Below, piece by piece: positions 20,696 through 32,164 of a stretch of DNA of 64,000 nucleotides (positions are counted from its first letter, which is position 1; each line of letters begins with the position of its first letter). A model generated the notes under the pieces. The model was not told the origin of the DNA. It saw nothing but the letters and a program-made list of their open reading frames with translations, and made no database searches. The position numbers and the translations under genes were made by a program. The DNA is from Megamerina dolium (lineage: Eukaryota > Arthropoda > Insecta > Diptera > Megamerinidae), in NCBI GenBank assembly GCA_963854835.1, contig OY978526.1:87844846-87908845 (forward strand), given 5' to 3'.

Positions 20696-23600
20696 ATGGC
20701 AAGCGAAACATCTCAAAATGTGCAAATGCTCGATCCCACAACGGCTACGGCTCATGAGCATGCAGTTCGTACACAAATTTTCACATTAAATCGAAATACG
20801 CGCACGAGAACTGCCAAAGCGAAGAAGTGTTTAAAAAACAATTTACAGATTTTAAATTGGATCGGAAATTACAATACTGAATGGGGTATCAATGACTTTA
20901 TATCAGGCATTACAATCGGTCTTACCATTATACCAGAGAGCATAGCATGCGCCCTACTCGCCGGACTTCCTGCACACTATGGTCTCTGTTCATCATTTAT
21001 CGGATCGTTTATTTATTTATTTTTCGGATCAATTCATAAGGTTATCATGGGACCAACAAGCTTAGTGGCACTCGTCAGTGTTCAGTTTACCGTTGGGAAG
21101 CCAATCGAGTTTGCAATATTACTTACGTTTTTCAGTGGCATTGTCCAGATCATTATGGGCATCTTACGTTTGGGTAAGACTAGCTTGTGAATGAAATGTC
21201 ATCACTGTCATCAGTGTCATTTCAATTATCGCTTGTTATATGTATGTTATATTTATTTTACTCCCTTGTGTAAATACAGTGCACGCCATTTACTATATTC
21301 ATTTTTTTATTATACAAACAAATGTGTCTACAAGGGTGGTTTGAAAAGTTTCCGATCTCAAAATGAAGATGTCTTCGTCTTTTGAAAGATATTTATTGAA
21401 ATATCAGGTGTAGTAAAAAGAAAACCATTATTTTTCCAATAGATGATTGCTTTTGTAAACTGTATCTCGCGTTGTATAAGTGCGATCGGGTTATGCTAGA
21501 TGGCTTTAGATAGATAAGATTTCGTACCAAATAAACTTTTCAGGTTTTGTGATTGCTACACTTAGTATTGTTTGAGCACGCGTCAAAGTTGGACACCAGT
21601 AAAGAGAAAATATTTTATAGTTTTTCTTCGATAAAGGCGAAAACACAAACCAGACGTCTGAAAATGTGAATAGTGTTTATCGTCCTGATACTGCAATCAC
21701 GAGCAATTTTGGTTTCGTCGATTCCGGTCATTTTGATGTCAAGATTGGCTCTGGAAAGCCAATTAACGAAAATATCGATTAAATAATGTAAATCGTCGAG
21801 TCTGACCGTCATGTAAGCACTGTTTCTATTGCCCAGGAGCTAGATATTGCACAAAAACCAAAACCTCATGGACCGAATTTCCATCTGCGAATCGCTGCTG
21901 AATTGCAACAAAATCGATCCATTTCTGAAGCGGATGGTTACTGGTGATGAAAAGTGGGCCACTCACGACAACTTCAAGCGGTAACGGTCGTGGTCGAATC
22001 GCGATGAGCCGGCGCAAACGGTGGCCAAGCCAGGATTGACGGTCAGGAAGGTTTTGCTATGTGTTTTGCAGGGAATCATCTACTATGAGCTGCTCCCCTA
22101 CGGCCAAACTCTTAATTCGGACCTGTACTGTCAACAATTAGACCGTCTGAAGGAAGCAATCTCCCAGAAGCGGCTAGCTTTGGCCAATAAGAGAGGAATT
22201 GTGTTCGATCAGGCCACACACATCGATAGTGACTCACTAGAAGCTCCGGGAGCTTGGTTGGGAGGTTCTTATGCATCCACCTTATAGTCCGTACCTGGCA
22301 ATATATATGGCGAATTATTTTGCTGGTGAAAAATTCGCCTCAAGATAAGCTTGTGAAAATCGACTGTCCCAGTTTTTTGCAAAATAGGGACGTGGGTTTC
22401 TATGAGAGTGGCATTATGAAATTACCTTCAAAATGGCAAAAAGTTATCGAACAAAACGGTGCATATTTGACCTAAATCGGATCATTTTAACTATGCTAAA
22501 TAAAACCATCAATTTATAACAAAAATAATGGATTTCTTTTTACTAGAACTCATGTTTGCTAATTATTTTCTCAACTTTGTATTATGTACAATACGTTTCT
22601 CTCTCAGTGTATATGATCACTTCTCATTACATTTTAATTTGATATCAATTTAAAATTTGATACTGAAAAACTATTTATATAAATATGCATGTAATTGCGT
22701 ATGTTCAATTGATTATTATAAATAAGTAACATATCTGTCTTCAAGGAAAACATGTTAATTTTCTATAAATAGACTTTCTATATTATTTTGACAAATAAGT
22801 AACAAATCTAAAATTACAAAAATTAATTCTGTATTTATTCTATTCAATCTCTATTAAATTTCAATTTTTTTTTTCTTTATCATCACTTTGCAGGTTTTAT
22901 TTTTGAATTCATTTCCATACCTGTCATCAAAGCATTTTCATCGGCGACAGCAATTTTGGTGATAGAATCTCAATTGAAAGTATTACTGGGTATAAAGTAT
23001 TTAGTGGCGGGATTCATCGAATCAGTTCAAACATGTATATCACGGATTCAAGAAGCAAATATGGCTGACACTATTTTAGGATTGTGTGCCATCACATTTC
23101 TAATTGCCCTTGCTGTAAGTGATTGAATATTGAATTGAATATTGTACTTGTAGGAGTTTGTACATAATGCTCTATTCACATAGCAATTGGAAAGATTTTC
23201 ACGTCATCCTAAACTTAATAAAAATATACAGACATTTTTTCGATACCTCTCATTTTCACGCAACACATTGATTGTATTAATTACTGGAGTTATGACTTAC
23301 TTTTGGATGGACGCAGCAAATGCGGTGCCCTATACTGTCAGCAAAAACGCCTTATCTGGCCTTCCTAATTTCACATTGCCCGCCTTTGCTGTGAGCACAC
23401 CAGAGAAAACCTATAGTTTTTGGCAAATCTTATCAGAACTTAATATAGGCATTTTTGTAATACCAATTATTGGTATGTTAACTAATATTTCGATTGGCAA
23501 GCTAAGTACGACGATACAAATTGTACTGAAAATACTGGATTTTCAAATGATTTCACCATATATCTTAATACAGCACCCAAAGGACGCGTAGATGCCAATC

Positions 23601-24597
23601 AAGAATTATTAACCGTTGGAATTTGTAATGTTTTCGGTTCCTGTGTGCAGTCAATGCCCACATCTGGTGCTTTTTCGCGGTATGCAATTAGTACGGCATG
23701 CGGCTTAAAAACTCCCATGGCCAATTTATACTCCGGTAAGGATATGCTCTAAATTTGACCATATATAAATATTTACTCCCATCCTATTTAGGTATTATTG
23801 TACTGCTTGCCTTAAGTTACTTAAGCCCCTACTTCAACTATATACCGGAATCTACACTTGCTGCCATTCTAATATGTTCCATATTTACTTTGTTGGACTT
23901 GAAACTACCGCGACGACTTTGGATGGAATCAAAACGTGACTTTGCTATTTGGTTACTATGCTTCACCGTTTGCATTCTATGTGGAGTTGAAATTGGTCTC
24001 TTCGTGAGCATAATTTTGACAGTTTTGCATCTTCTATTGCTGTGGGCTCGACCAGAAATTGTAGTAAAAATTGAAGAGGTAAATATGTACCATATTTGAG
24101 GGCAGTTATACTATTGAAAAAAAAAAATCCAAAACCTCACATTTCGGGCTACAATTAATTTCTTCATTTTTATCTAATTGTAGATTGAGGATATGCAGTA
24201 CATTTCTGTAACACCAGGAAATGGTATATACTTTCCAGCTATCAATTATTTACGCGAAAAAGTGCTAAAAGCTTGTGCGTGTGCAAATTTTAAAATACCA
24301 ATTGTTATTGATTGCCACAAAATTACCGGATTGGATTATACTGCGGCACAGGGGATTTCTAAGCTCTCTGGTGATTTATGTCATCACGATAATGGAAGTG
24401 GTGCTCTACTGATACTACATCGTATGAAATTGGACTTGCAAAAACTAATTGATAACACCGATAATTTAGTTTTCTGCGATAATGAAGAAAAAATACGCGA
24501 ATTTCTAACACAAGAGTATTTACGAAATGGTTTTATAAAGCTCAAGGAACATATACGCGCTTCAATCGACTTGGGCTACAATATAAATATAGATTAA
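20696..24597 (+). CDS. SLC26-family anion (sulfate-type) transporter with STAS domain
   Basis: Six exons: 20696-21173, 22894-23114, 23184-23505, 23574-23735, 23792-24078 and 24184-24597, all with GT-AG introns, giving 627 residues, a normal length for the family. SLC26 proteins exchange or import sulfate, chloride, bicarbonate or related anions across the plasma membrane. Residues 67-110 hold the signature segment ISGITIGLTIIPESIACALL and AGLPAHYGLCSS. Multiple hydrophobic spans follow, then the conserved NQELLTVGICNVFGSCVQSM and PTSGAFSRYA segment. Exon 6 (from residue 491) is a cytoplasmic STAS domain (VIDCHKITGLDYTAAQGIS). The frame seems to break after SIGKL at 23505, but a 68-bp GT-AG intron restores it (SIGKLTPKGRVDAN). 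Intron 1 contains a mariner insertion. It resembles invertebrate SLC26A11-like proteins; the exact substrate and orthologue are not assigned. Confidence 0.9.
21332..21406. mobile_element. End fragment of a second mariner-type element
   Basis: ACAAGGGTGGTTTGAAAAGT followed by TTCCGATCTCAAAATGAAGA resembles the terminal repeat of a different insect mariner lineage. It abuts the larger mariner copy directly; its other end is not found. Confidence 0.45.
21407..22549 (+). mobile_element. Decayed mariner transposon in SLC26 intron 1
   Basis: The ends GGTGTAGTAAAAAGAAAACC and, on the reverse strand of the right end, TTCTAGTAAAAAGAAATCCA are inverted repeats of about 30 bp. The body encodes mariner transposase pieces in broken frames: 22021-22287 has KPGLTVRKVLLCV, GIIYYELLPYGQTLNSDLYC and DRLKEAISQKRLALANKRGI then VFDQATH. 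Residues up to WQKVIEQNGAYLT, the normal mariner C-terminus, end at 22475. The catalytic 'HQDNARPH' block reads DQATHID here and the front third is scrambled, so the copy is inactive. It lies in the sense orientation within the intron. Confidence 0.85.
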
Positions 24598-25239
24598 TTT
24601 GTTCTTACTTTCTAATTTATTTAGTGCAATTACTTACACTTTAGATGCTGTTAATTTTAAATTTTAATTCTATATCGTGTTCTCGAAATATAGGCTCACT
24701 TGGTTTCAAGTTATAAATATTTGGATTATTTCAATGATTGCACAGCTCGACAGCTGTAGACTGGAGAAAATCTTTTCTAGTGTAATTTCTAGTTTTGGCG
24801 ATTTTTTTATAAAAACGATCTATTTTTTTTTTTTTGTAAGGAATGCCTCTTTCCACTCCAACAATAGTCCCAACTTTCTAGGTAACTTTGTTCCATAGTT
24901 TTTACATCCTGGTTGAATCGTTCACCTTCACGAAACAGTTATTGTCGAGTTATGTTATTTATAAAACCTTCCAATAGCAACTATCGAGTTTCTCATCGAA
25001 TTAAATTTGGACAGGCATCACTTCTACAGAGCCTTTTCACAAATAATTTTTACTGTCGAAAGGTCGACACCGTAAGATGCAGTTGAGTTTATCAAGCTGA
25101 AAATTGAACCGGGACATCTTGTACTGTACATAATGTCACCACACTCACCGCGTAGCTACGGAGCTCTACATTGGCTAGTGTACGATTACAAGAATTAGGA
25201 TGTACAAATATAGCCACATTACAAAATCAAACAAAATTT
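24598..25239. other. Downstream flank of the SLC26 gene
   Basis: 3' flank. The segment 24895-25240 is less AT-rich and could be an old repeat (CTGGTTGAATCGTTCACCTT region), but I cannot assign it. Confidence 0.4.
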
Positions 25240-25690
25240 TAGCGAATATTTATCCAGCGCTTACAAGTTCCCCACTACTTGATCTTTCCACCGGCGGTTA
25301 GAACTTCCTCTTTTGCGTCTTCCACTAGCGGGTTCCGAATATAACACCTTTTCAGCCGGAGCGTGTTCTTCCATTCGCTCGACATGATTTACCCAGCGCA
25401 GCCGATAAATTTTAATACACTTAACTATGTCGATGTCGGCATACAGCTCCTACAGCTCATACAGCTCATCGTTGTACCTTATTCGATACTCGCCACCAAC
25501 CCAAATATGTCCAAAGATCTTGCGTAAGACTCCGACTCGAGAACTCCGACCATTCTCTCAAATGAGGTGGAAATTCTCTAAGCTTCGACGCCATATGTAA
25601 GGACAGGCATAATGAGTGATCCTTCGCAATATCCCCAGGTCATTACTGGTGTTAATGCTGGTTCCAAGGTAAATAAGTACCTACTCATAA
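25240..25690 (-). mobile_element. Decayed fragment of the APE/RT LINE family
   Basis: The same order of 3'-region blocks as the long LINE: GATCTTTCCACCGGCGGTT, TCTTTTGCGTCTTCC, GGGTTCCGAATATAACACCT, GCGTGTTCTTCCATTCGCTC, then TACCTTATTCGATACTCGCC and GGTGTTAATGCTGGTTCCAA. Internal deletions and substitutions destroy the frame. Confidence 0.8.
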
Positions 25691-27640
25691 CTATACTGCT
25701 GCCGGATTATTTCAGACATATTTCATTTCCACATTTGTATATTCAAGACACCATTGGCGGCGTGCAGTGGGAAATCACTTAACAGATTAAAAGATCTTCG
25801 GATCACCTTCCAGTGAACTCAAAATAGAGCATAAAACGATAGGTAGATGCTTTAATTAAATTGTTTTAAATTTTATCCTAAAATTATTCCATTTATCTCT
25901 GTATTCTGTTTTCGTAAGTCATGAAATTAAGATAAGTAACATCTTAACTTGATTTATATGCGTTTCTAAGAAATTTAATTAATTTCAAGTGATTTCCCAC
26001 TCCACGCGAAATCAAGTGTAAAATGTGTAAGAACCGAAGTTTCAGTTCTAAATATATATGCTTGTTTTTATATCATACATTGCTTTAAACTTCATTTTTT
26101 TGAAATAGCCCACTTTGTTGTTATATGAACCAATTCCCACGCCGCCCTATATATCTACTAATTTCACGTAGAACTCTAAAGTTTACATGACATGACGGTT
26201 TTAAGCTACTTAAAATGTCAATTTCATAGTCTCAAATTAAATAGTGAAGCTCTTAAGGACGAAATAACTTCAATAAGAACTGCAATGAAAGTAATTCATA
26301 ATTTATATCGTACAATTAACCAAAATATTGTTAATACCATATCAGTACACACACAATGGGGAATCGAATTGTATAGAATAACGTGAACAGTAAACAGTTT
26401 TTAGAAACAAGACATTAAATGATGATGATGTAAACAACTTAAGATACTGCGACACTGCACACACTAAAAGTACTTTTTTTAAAGTTCACAAAATTAAATT
26501 ACTATACAATGGTAGCAATCGCACAAATTCCTTATGACTACTGCTCAGGATACCACAAGCTGAACTTAATTTTCATTAGACACAGTACGTCTTAGAACTA
26601 ATTCTTAATGGACAATCTGGAATACTGCCTATTACTTGCTGAATGTTGGACATCGTTTGAGAGATGAATTAGATTTACCAACAACCGGAATTAATATTTG
26701 GTGGTAGTAAACAAAAAAACTTTAATACATATTTTATTTGCAACAGGGACAGCAATGTGTAGCTTATAAATAATTTTTATCGCTGCAATGATAAAAATTA
26801 AATTTATGATTTATGTGTACATTTTAAATGCAGCCATTAAATATAAAATTTACTCTTGACTGCATTTTATTTTAGAAAATTCACATCCCCATTTGCACCC
26901 ACACTACGAAAGCATACGCCCCAAACACCCAAACGCTCTCTATATACGACTGCAATCAAAGGTAAAATAAACAAAAACAAATATGGACGCGCAATAACAT
27001 TTCCATATATGTATGTATACTCGTATATGTGTTGGTGATAAGTCAATACATTCCAGATCCACACACACACTCGTACACACATAAGTATGTAGCCATAAAT
27101 CAAATCATAAATTCAACAAAACAAAGCAAACAAATTTTGCGACATCTGTGGTGACCATGGTTGCTTGCTTATTAGCTGGAATATGTACTTGGTATTATAT
27201 GGTATACGTACCAAGAACCCTTAGGTAATACGTCTTTTCATTTTAATTGCATTAAAATGCAAGATATCGAAATGCAGCTGATTAATAGAAGTTCGGTGCA
27301 CTTGATACCAGTGCGGTTGAATTTTGTGAAAATTGTATTTGCAGCAATAATGCATTTAATTGTTTGGTAAGAGGTGTTAAACACAGTCAGACTTTTATGA
27401 AAATTGATTATTTTTGTAGCAATTCCTTGAATCTAAATTTTGTGTGAAGAATTTTCAAATGGATCCTATGAATGTTCTCATAGATAAATTTTAGTAAAAA
27501 ACAGACATTTTTAAATTTCGCTTAATTCATTGTGTCGTAAACGTAATTTTTTGACTTCATTTTACACACCCTTTATTTTGTTGTAAATTTAAACTGATCG
27601 ATACCATAATACTTTTGCAATTAATAGTCACAATATAAAG
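25691..27640. other. Intergenic AT-rich DNA
   Basis: No supported gene. A short C-rich island at 26878-26960 is open in all three plus frames and is bracketed by AG and GT, but has no recognisable product. A CACACACA microsatellite lies at 27059-27082. Confidence 0.45.
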
Positions 27641-27896
27641 CTTCAAAGTTAATCCGAATATCAAATATCAATATCGAAAAGATTTTTCCTTCTAACGGTC
27701 GGCAAGCAATTGGCAATTTTTCCAGCAGTAGCAATATGCTTCAAAAGAGCTCTGTGACAAAGCTGACAAAAAGTGATGTCACAAGGGTTCTGCCGTTCGG
27801 AACGGGCTAATATAAGTAAATCGCTTCTAATACTGTCCAAAATTTAACACTCACAAGAGTACTAGAAGAGAAGAAAGCCTATAAGTTCCACATATT
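27641..27896 (+). mobile_element. tRNA-derived SINE, copy 2 (head missing)
   Basis: Body motifs of the family in order: ATATCGAAAAGATTTTTCCT, GGTCGGCAAGCAATTGGCAA, TCTGTGACAAAGCTGACAAA, AGTGATGTCACAAGGGTTCT, GTCCAAAATTTAACACTCAC and a terminal TAAGTTCCACATATTTA. The tRNA-like head found in copies 3 and 4 is absent or decayed. Confidence 0.7.
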
Positions 27897-27899
27897 TAC

Positions 27900-28654
27900 G
27901 GGTGATTTTTTAAGAGTAGGGATTTTATTAAAAAAAAGCACATAAAATTTAGAGAAATGTATGAAATCTTTACTTTAGTCGATAGATCGATCTATATAAT
28001 TCAATGTTTAAAGATGATTTCATGTAAATGTTGACCGCGGCTGCAGCTCAAATGGTTCATACGCTGGGTCTAATTTTCGCATACTCTCTCCAACATATCA
28101 GCAGTGAAATAAATTGTTCACCGAACTTGCCTCTCAAATGGGCCATTGTTTTACGTGCTGTGTGGCATGTGGCATCGTCTTGTTGAAACCACATGTCAGC
28201 CAAGTCCAGCTCTTCCATTTTGGGCACAAAAAAAGCTTGTACTGATCGCACGGTAGCGCTCGCCATTCAGAGTAAAGTTCTTGCCTTCGTCGTCCTTGAA
28301 AAATTACGATCCAATGATGACGCCGGCCCATAATCCACACCAAACAGTGCATTTTTCGGGATGCATTGGCAGTTCTTGCACTGCTTCTGGCTGCTCTTCA
28401 CACCAAATACCGTAATTTTGATTGTTCGCTTATCCATTCAAGCAGAAATGAGCTGACCATAAAATGGTAGAAGTGCACGATGCGCTTTCTTAACCGAGGA
28501 TGAATTTTGATAATAAAATTCAATAATCTGCAAGCGTTGTTCGTTTGTAAGTCGATTCACGGTTAAATTATAGACCAAACTGAACATGTTACACGAAAAC
28601 AGCTGAGCTGCCAAAAACAGTATTGGCAAAAAGAAAGTTGCTAAAAAATCACCC
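27900..28654 (-). mobile_element. Internally deleted Tc1/mariner-like transposon with GGGTGATTTTTTA ends
   Basis: 755-bp element with inverted ends GGGTGATTTTTTAAG (left) and, reversed, GGGTGATTTTTTAGC (right). On the minus strand, the N-terminus reads LTNEQRLQIIEFYYQNSSSV and KKAHRALLPFYGQ. After a large deletion the C-terminal half follows as FFVPKMEELDLADMWFQQDD, ATCHTARKTMAHLRGKFGEQ and FIS, ending near ICWREYAKI. The second catalytic acid block is present and the first is lost, so it cannot be autonomous. It is the same family as the 5.1-kb and 8.1-kb copies. Confidence 0.85.
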
Positions 28655-29690
28655 TGTATTTAATTTTTTATTTTTTATTTTAATATTTTCCTTTATCAAT
28701 ATTTTCTATTTGTATTATTTCATGTTCCCTTTTAGATTTATAGTAAGAAAAATACTTGTGATTTGAGTGTAATTTAATAAAAATAACATCGCGCACTGTA
28801 GATAAAAATTTGAAAAAATCACTTGTATGTAAAATTTATGTAGAATCTAAGCTTCTTAACCTAATTTTACATAAAGTATTCTATTGCTAGTGCTCGTTAT
28901 GACCTCTACATTTCTTCCTTTAGTTTATTATTATTTTTAAGTTTTTTTTTTCTATATTCTTCCGTTCAAGTTCATGACCATTATTAAACTTTAACCCTCA
29001 CCGAAAATAAGCGAAACATCATATTCTCTTTATTGTGCTAACGAACTCTTTTGTTATGCATGCCAACAACTTATGCTGCAGACGCATAAATTATACTCGT
29101 ACAGTTACCATCCAAAAAGAGTGGGTTTCATTTTACGATACTGTTAAAATCCAACAAAAAAAAACAGGCCATTTTAAAATTGGGCAACTCTTCATTTTTT
29201 GTTTGTTTTTTATTTTTAATTTTCATTTTCAACATTACACCCATAAACATTATCAACAGTGCTTTCGTGAAACCATTGGTATTCTTGCACTCAAAATACT
29301 CGTATGTCCACATGCACTACGTACTGTATAGTAATGTCCCCACTGTCTTTTATCGCTTCAATAAAAATTCTATTGTTCACTTGACCAGGCACACGCAATA
29401 AATTTACTTCATTTGTTTATAGTGTTTAACAAAATCTCAGGAGTGCGTACATAACCATATATACATACATACAAGCTGATCCGGCAAGTGAATAGCGTGA
29501 CTGTGACAATTGCTTTTGCTCTATCTGCACCCATTACAGGTACAGTTTTATTTCTGTAAACCAAGTAACCGTCTCTGTCAAATAGTAGGATTAAAGCATA
29601 TCAAAATAATAGGATGGTCTACCTGAATACTCTGGAGATCAATATTTTTGATTCATATGTAAACATACTTCCATACATGGCGCAATACGG
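28655..29690. other. Intergenic AT-rich DNA
   Basis: No gene recognised. The frames at 29035-29401 contain long F/I/L runs from T-rich sequence. Confidence 0.45.
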
Positions 29691-29720
29691 ACTCCTTTAG
29701 TTTTGGATCAGCGATATATT

Positions 29721-30470
29721 TTATATTGTACATTATGCGACTGTACTCTTCTATTCGTTTGACGTTTAGTTAAGGTCGTTGGTACCCGTTTGTTATATAG
29801 TATATATTTATATATAAGGTCTAGTAAAAAGAAATCCATTCGGTTTTATTTAGCATAAGAACCTTCCAACCAAGCTCTCGGAGCTTCTGGCGAGTCAATA
29901 TCGATGTCTGTGGTTTGGCGTTGTCCTGATGGAACACAATTCCTCTCCTATTGGCCAACACTGGCCGGTTCTGGCCGATTGCTTCCTTCAGACGGTCCAA
30001 TCCTTGACATTACAGGTCCGAATTAAGAGGTTGGCAGCAGTTGGGGAGCAGCTCATAGTAGATGATTCCCTGCCAATCCCACCAATCCCACCAAACACAT
30101 AGCAAAACCTTCCTGATCCTCAATCCTTGTTTGGACACCGTTTGCGCCGGCTCACCACGATTCGTCCAAGACCGTTTTCGCTTGACGTTGTCGTAAGTGA
30201 CCAACTTTTCATAACCAGTAACCATCCGCTACAGAAATGGACCGATTTTGTTGCGAAAAGTTCATTTAGTACGAAATCCTATCTTTCTAACACCATCTAG
30301 CGTAACCCGATCGCGAGATACAGATTACCAAAGCCATCTATTGGAAAAATAATGGATTTCTTCTTACTACACCTGTTATATTGACATTATGTGAATGTAC
30401 CCCTTCATTTGACGTTTAATTAAGGTCGTTGATACTCGTTCGTTATACATGATATATGTATATTTACCTT
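29721..30470. repeat. Direct duplication of about 95 bp flanking a mariner copy
   Basis: TTTGACGTTTAGTTAAGGTC (about 29758) and TTTGACGTTTAATTAAGGTC (about 30413) open matching stretches that both continue with GTTGRTACYCGTTYGTTATA and a TATATATTTA-like end. The mariner copy 29817-30374 lies between them, apparently at the end of the first copy. Confidence 0.65.
29817..30374 (-). mobile_element. Deleted mariner transposon
   Basis: The ends AGGTCTAGTAAAAAGAAATC and reversed AGGTGTAGTAAGAAGAAATC match the mariner in SLC26 intron 1. The minus strand carries PFL...MVTGYEKLVTYDNVKRKRSW, TNRGEPAQTVSKQGL, KVLLCVWWDWWDWQGIIYYE and, after a stop, DRLKEAIGQNRPVLANRRGI then VFHQDNAKPQTS, the region around the second and third catalytic acids. 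The WWD motif is tandemly duplicated by a 9-base repeat (CCCACCAAT, repeated). Both transposase ends are missing. Confidence 0.85.
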
Positions 30471-30474
30471 GTAT

Positions 30475-31502
30475 TATATTAACTTAAGCCTTCTTCTTCT
30501 TATTTCATTTCCAATTTATTTGTCCTCTCAATAAAATATAATTTGCTAATTTTTAAACAATTTTGTTCGTTAACATTTTCATATTTTATTTTTTTAGCCT
30601 TGCTGAAAATTCGAAAATCAATAATTTATGCATTTTTCATCTATTTCTACATATTGTAGGTATTAGTATATCACTTATCTATAAAAACTAAAACTAACAA
30701 CTAAAATTTCCCAATATGTTTAACGAAATATCAATTTACACAATATGAGCATTTCAATCCAATGGCACCACATATAAAAGACTTAATTCAGTGATGTATT
30801 TTATATATGTAAGAATGCTTTTTCTCACTCTCTCTCTCTCTCTCCCTTATGCTTGACTATCATTTCTATTACACATCAGTCGGTTTACAAAAAAAATAAA
30901 ATAAAAACGTGTAAATATTATACTAAATACAGTAACTACATACTTATCGTTCATCGTTCATCGAATTGAAATCTATTTCCGGTTCCGATGATAGTACCCA
31001 ACACTTTGCCATCAAAGTTATCAATGATAGATCAGTCGAGTTGAAATGGAAAGCAACGGTAACGGAAACGGAAAAGCTTAACTGCTCTACTCTAATGAAA
31101 AAAGGATAATCATGAAAATTGTTGACAATATTCAAAAGCATTACAGTTTCTATTGTCAGCTCTATATAAGGTCATACATATAAGGAATATAATTTTACTT
31201 TCTTTCAATTTTTATTCTCTTCGGCCATTTTCTTTTCAGATTATTTCCCCTTTTGCTATAATGATGTAGCCTATTTAGTATCGTACATACATATAAATAC
31301 ATATATTTTTAATGCTTCTTTTCTATTCCATTTCTTGGGTTTTTTTTTATATGTATATATTTTTTAAGTTGTCATTACATTTGTCCTTTTTGTACACTCT
31401 GCACGATTTGGTCTTTAACAGTTTTTATGACTTTTTGATTTTGTACTTATTAGTGTTGTGTCTTCAAGTCCAAAGACTCAATAATAGCAAACTTAACTTA
31501 AC
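30475..31502. other. Intergenic DNA with a possible terminal exon
   Basis: Mostly AT-rich. A CT microsatellite lies at 30827-30845. A minus-strand stretch at 30944-31092 has a pyrimidine-rich AG acceptor and 49 open codons to a stop; it is discussed as a finding and not called as a gene. Confidence 0.4.
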
Positions 31503-32164
31503 CTAAAGGCTCTATTATAGAAACTTAACGTAATTCAACTTAACTTAGAAATCAAATATCAATAGATTTCTATGCCAATTTAAGTTATGTTTAGAGTAAT
31601 CAGATGCACTCATAACTCGCAAAACAGATTGTTAAGTAATAGTTTGTCTGTGCTAAGTTATGGCTTTTAGGCTATGTTAAGTTTTTATTATTACATAAAC
31701 TGTCACTTAAGAATCTATTTTGTTCCATATGTAGGTCCGTTCGCGTACGCAATAGTTTTTACAGATTATTACAGTTTTTACTATTTTTTACTGGAAATGT
31801 GTTCGCGAACGTCAAAAACCAGTAAAAGAGGGTAAATTGAGAGAGCAAATTATTTCCTCTCCGTGATAATTCTTGCATATTTTTACTAGTAATATTTCTT
31901 CACATAAGATTTCGTAACATAGAAAAAACAGTTGTTTTTACTGCCAAGTGACAGAACTGAAGGAGTTTGGAAATTACTAGTAAATCTTACAAATTTTCCG
32001 TTCGTGTACTTTTTACTTTTTTCTCATTTTTAGAGAGGATTTTTATTACACTCTTGAATTGTGTTGATAGAGAAATTTTACTAGTAAAGTACGCGAACGG
32101 ACCTTAAGTAACAGATTGTCTGTGCTAAGTTATGTTACGTAAAGTTTCTATAATGAACCTTTAG
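31503..32164. mobile_element. MITE with inverted ends, containing a second MITE
   Basis: The left end CTAAAGGCTCTATTATAGAA and the reversed right end CTAAAGGTTCATTATAGAAA are imperfect inverted repeats about 30 bp long, followed on both sides by CTTAACGTAA/CTTTACGTAA. Internal palindromic and direct repeats of TGTCTGTGCTAAGTTATG occur on both sides of the nested element 31733-32104. No coding frame. Confidence 0.6.
31733..32104. mobile_element. Nested MITE with AGGTCCGTTCGCGTAC inverted ends
   Basis: Perfect 16-bp terminal inverted repeats AGGTCCGTTCGCGTAC / GTACGCGAACGGACCT enclose 372 bp. The interior repeats the motif 'TTTTTACT' and its complement and contains a further TGTTCGCGAACG palindrome. 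It has no coding capacity. Confidence 0.8.

Noticed and set aside
23505..23591. Apparent frameshift in the SLC26 gene after SIGKL
   Set aside because: A 68-bp GT-AG intron (23506-23573) restores the frame and yields the conserved TPKGRVDANQELLTVG; it is not a pseudogene.
26869..26964. Possible internal exon bracketed by TTTTAG and AAAG|GTAAAA
   Set aside because: All three frames are open because of C/A-rich simple sequence, no homologous domain is visible and no partner exons were found.
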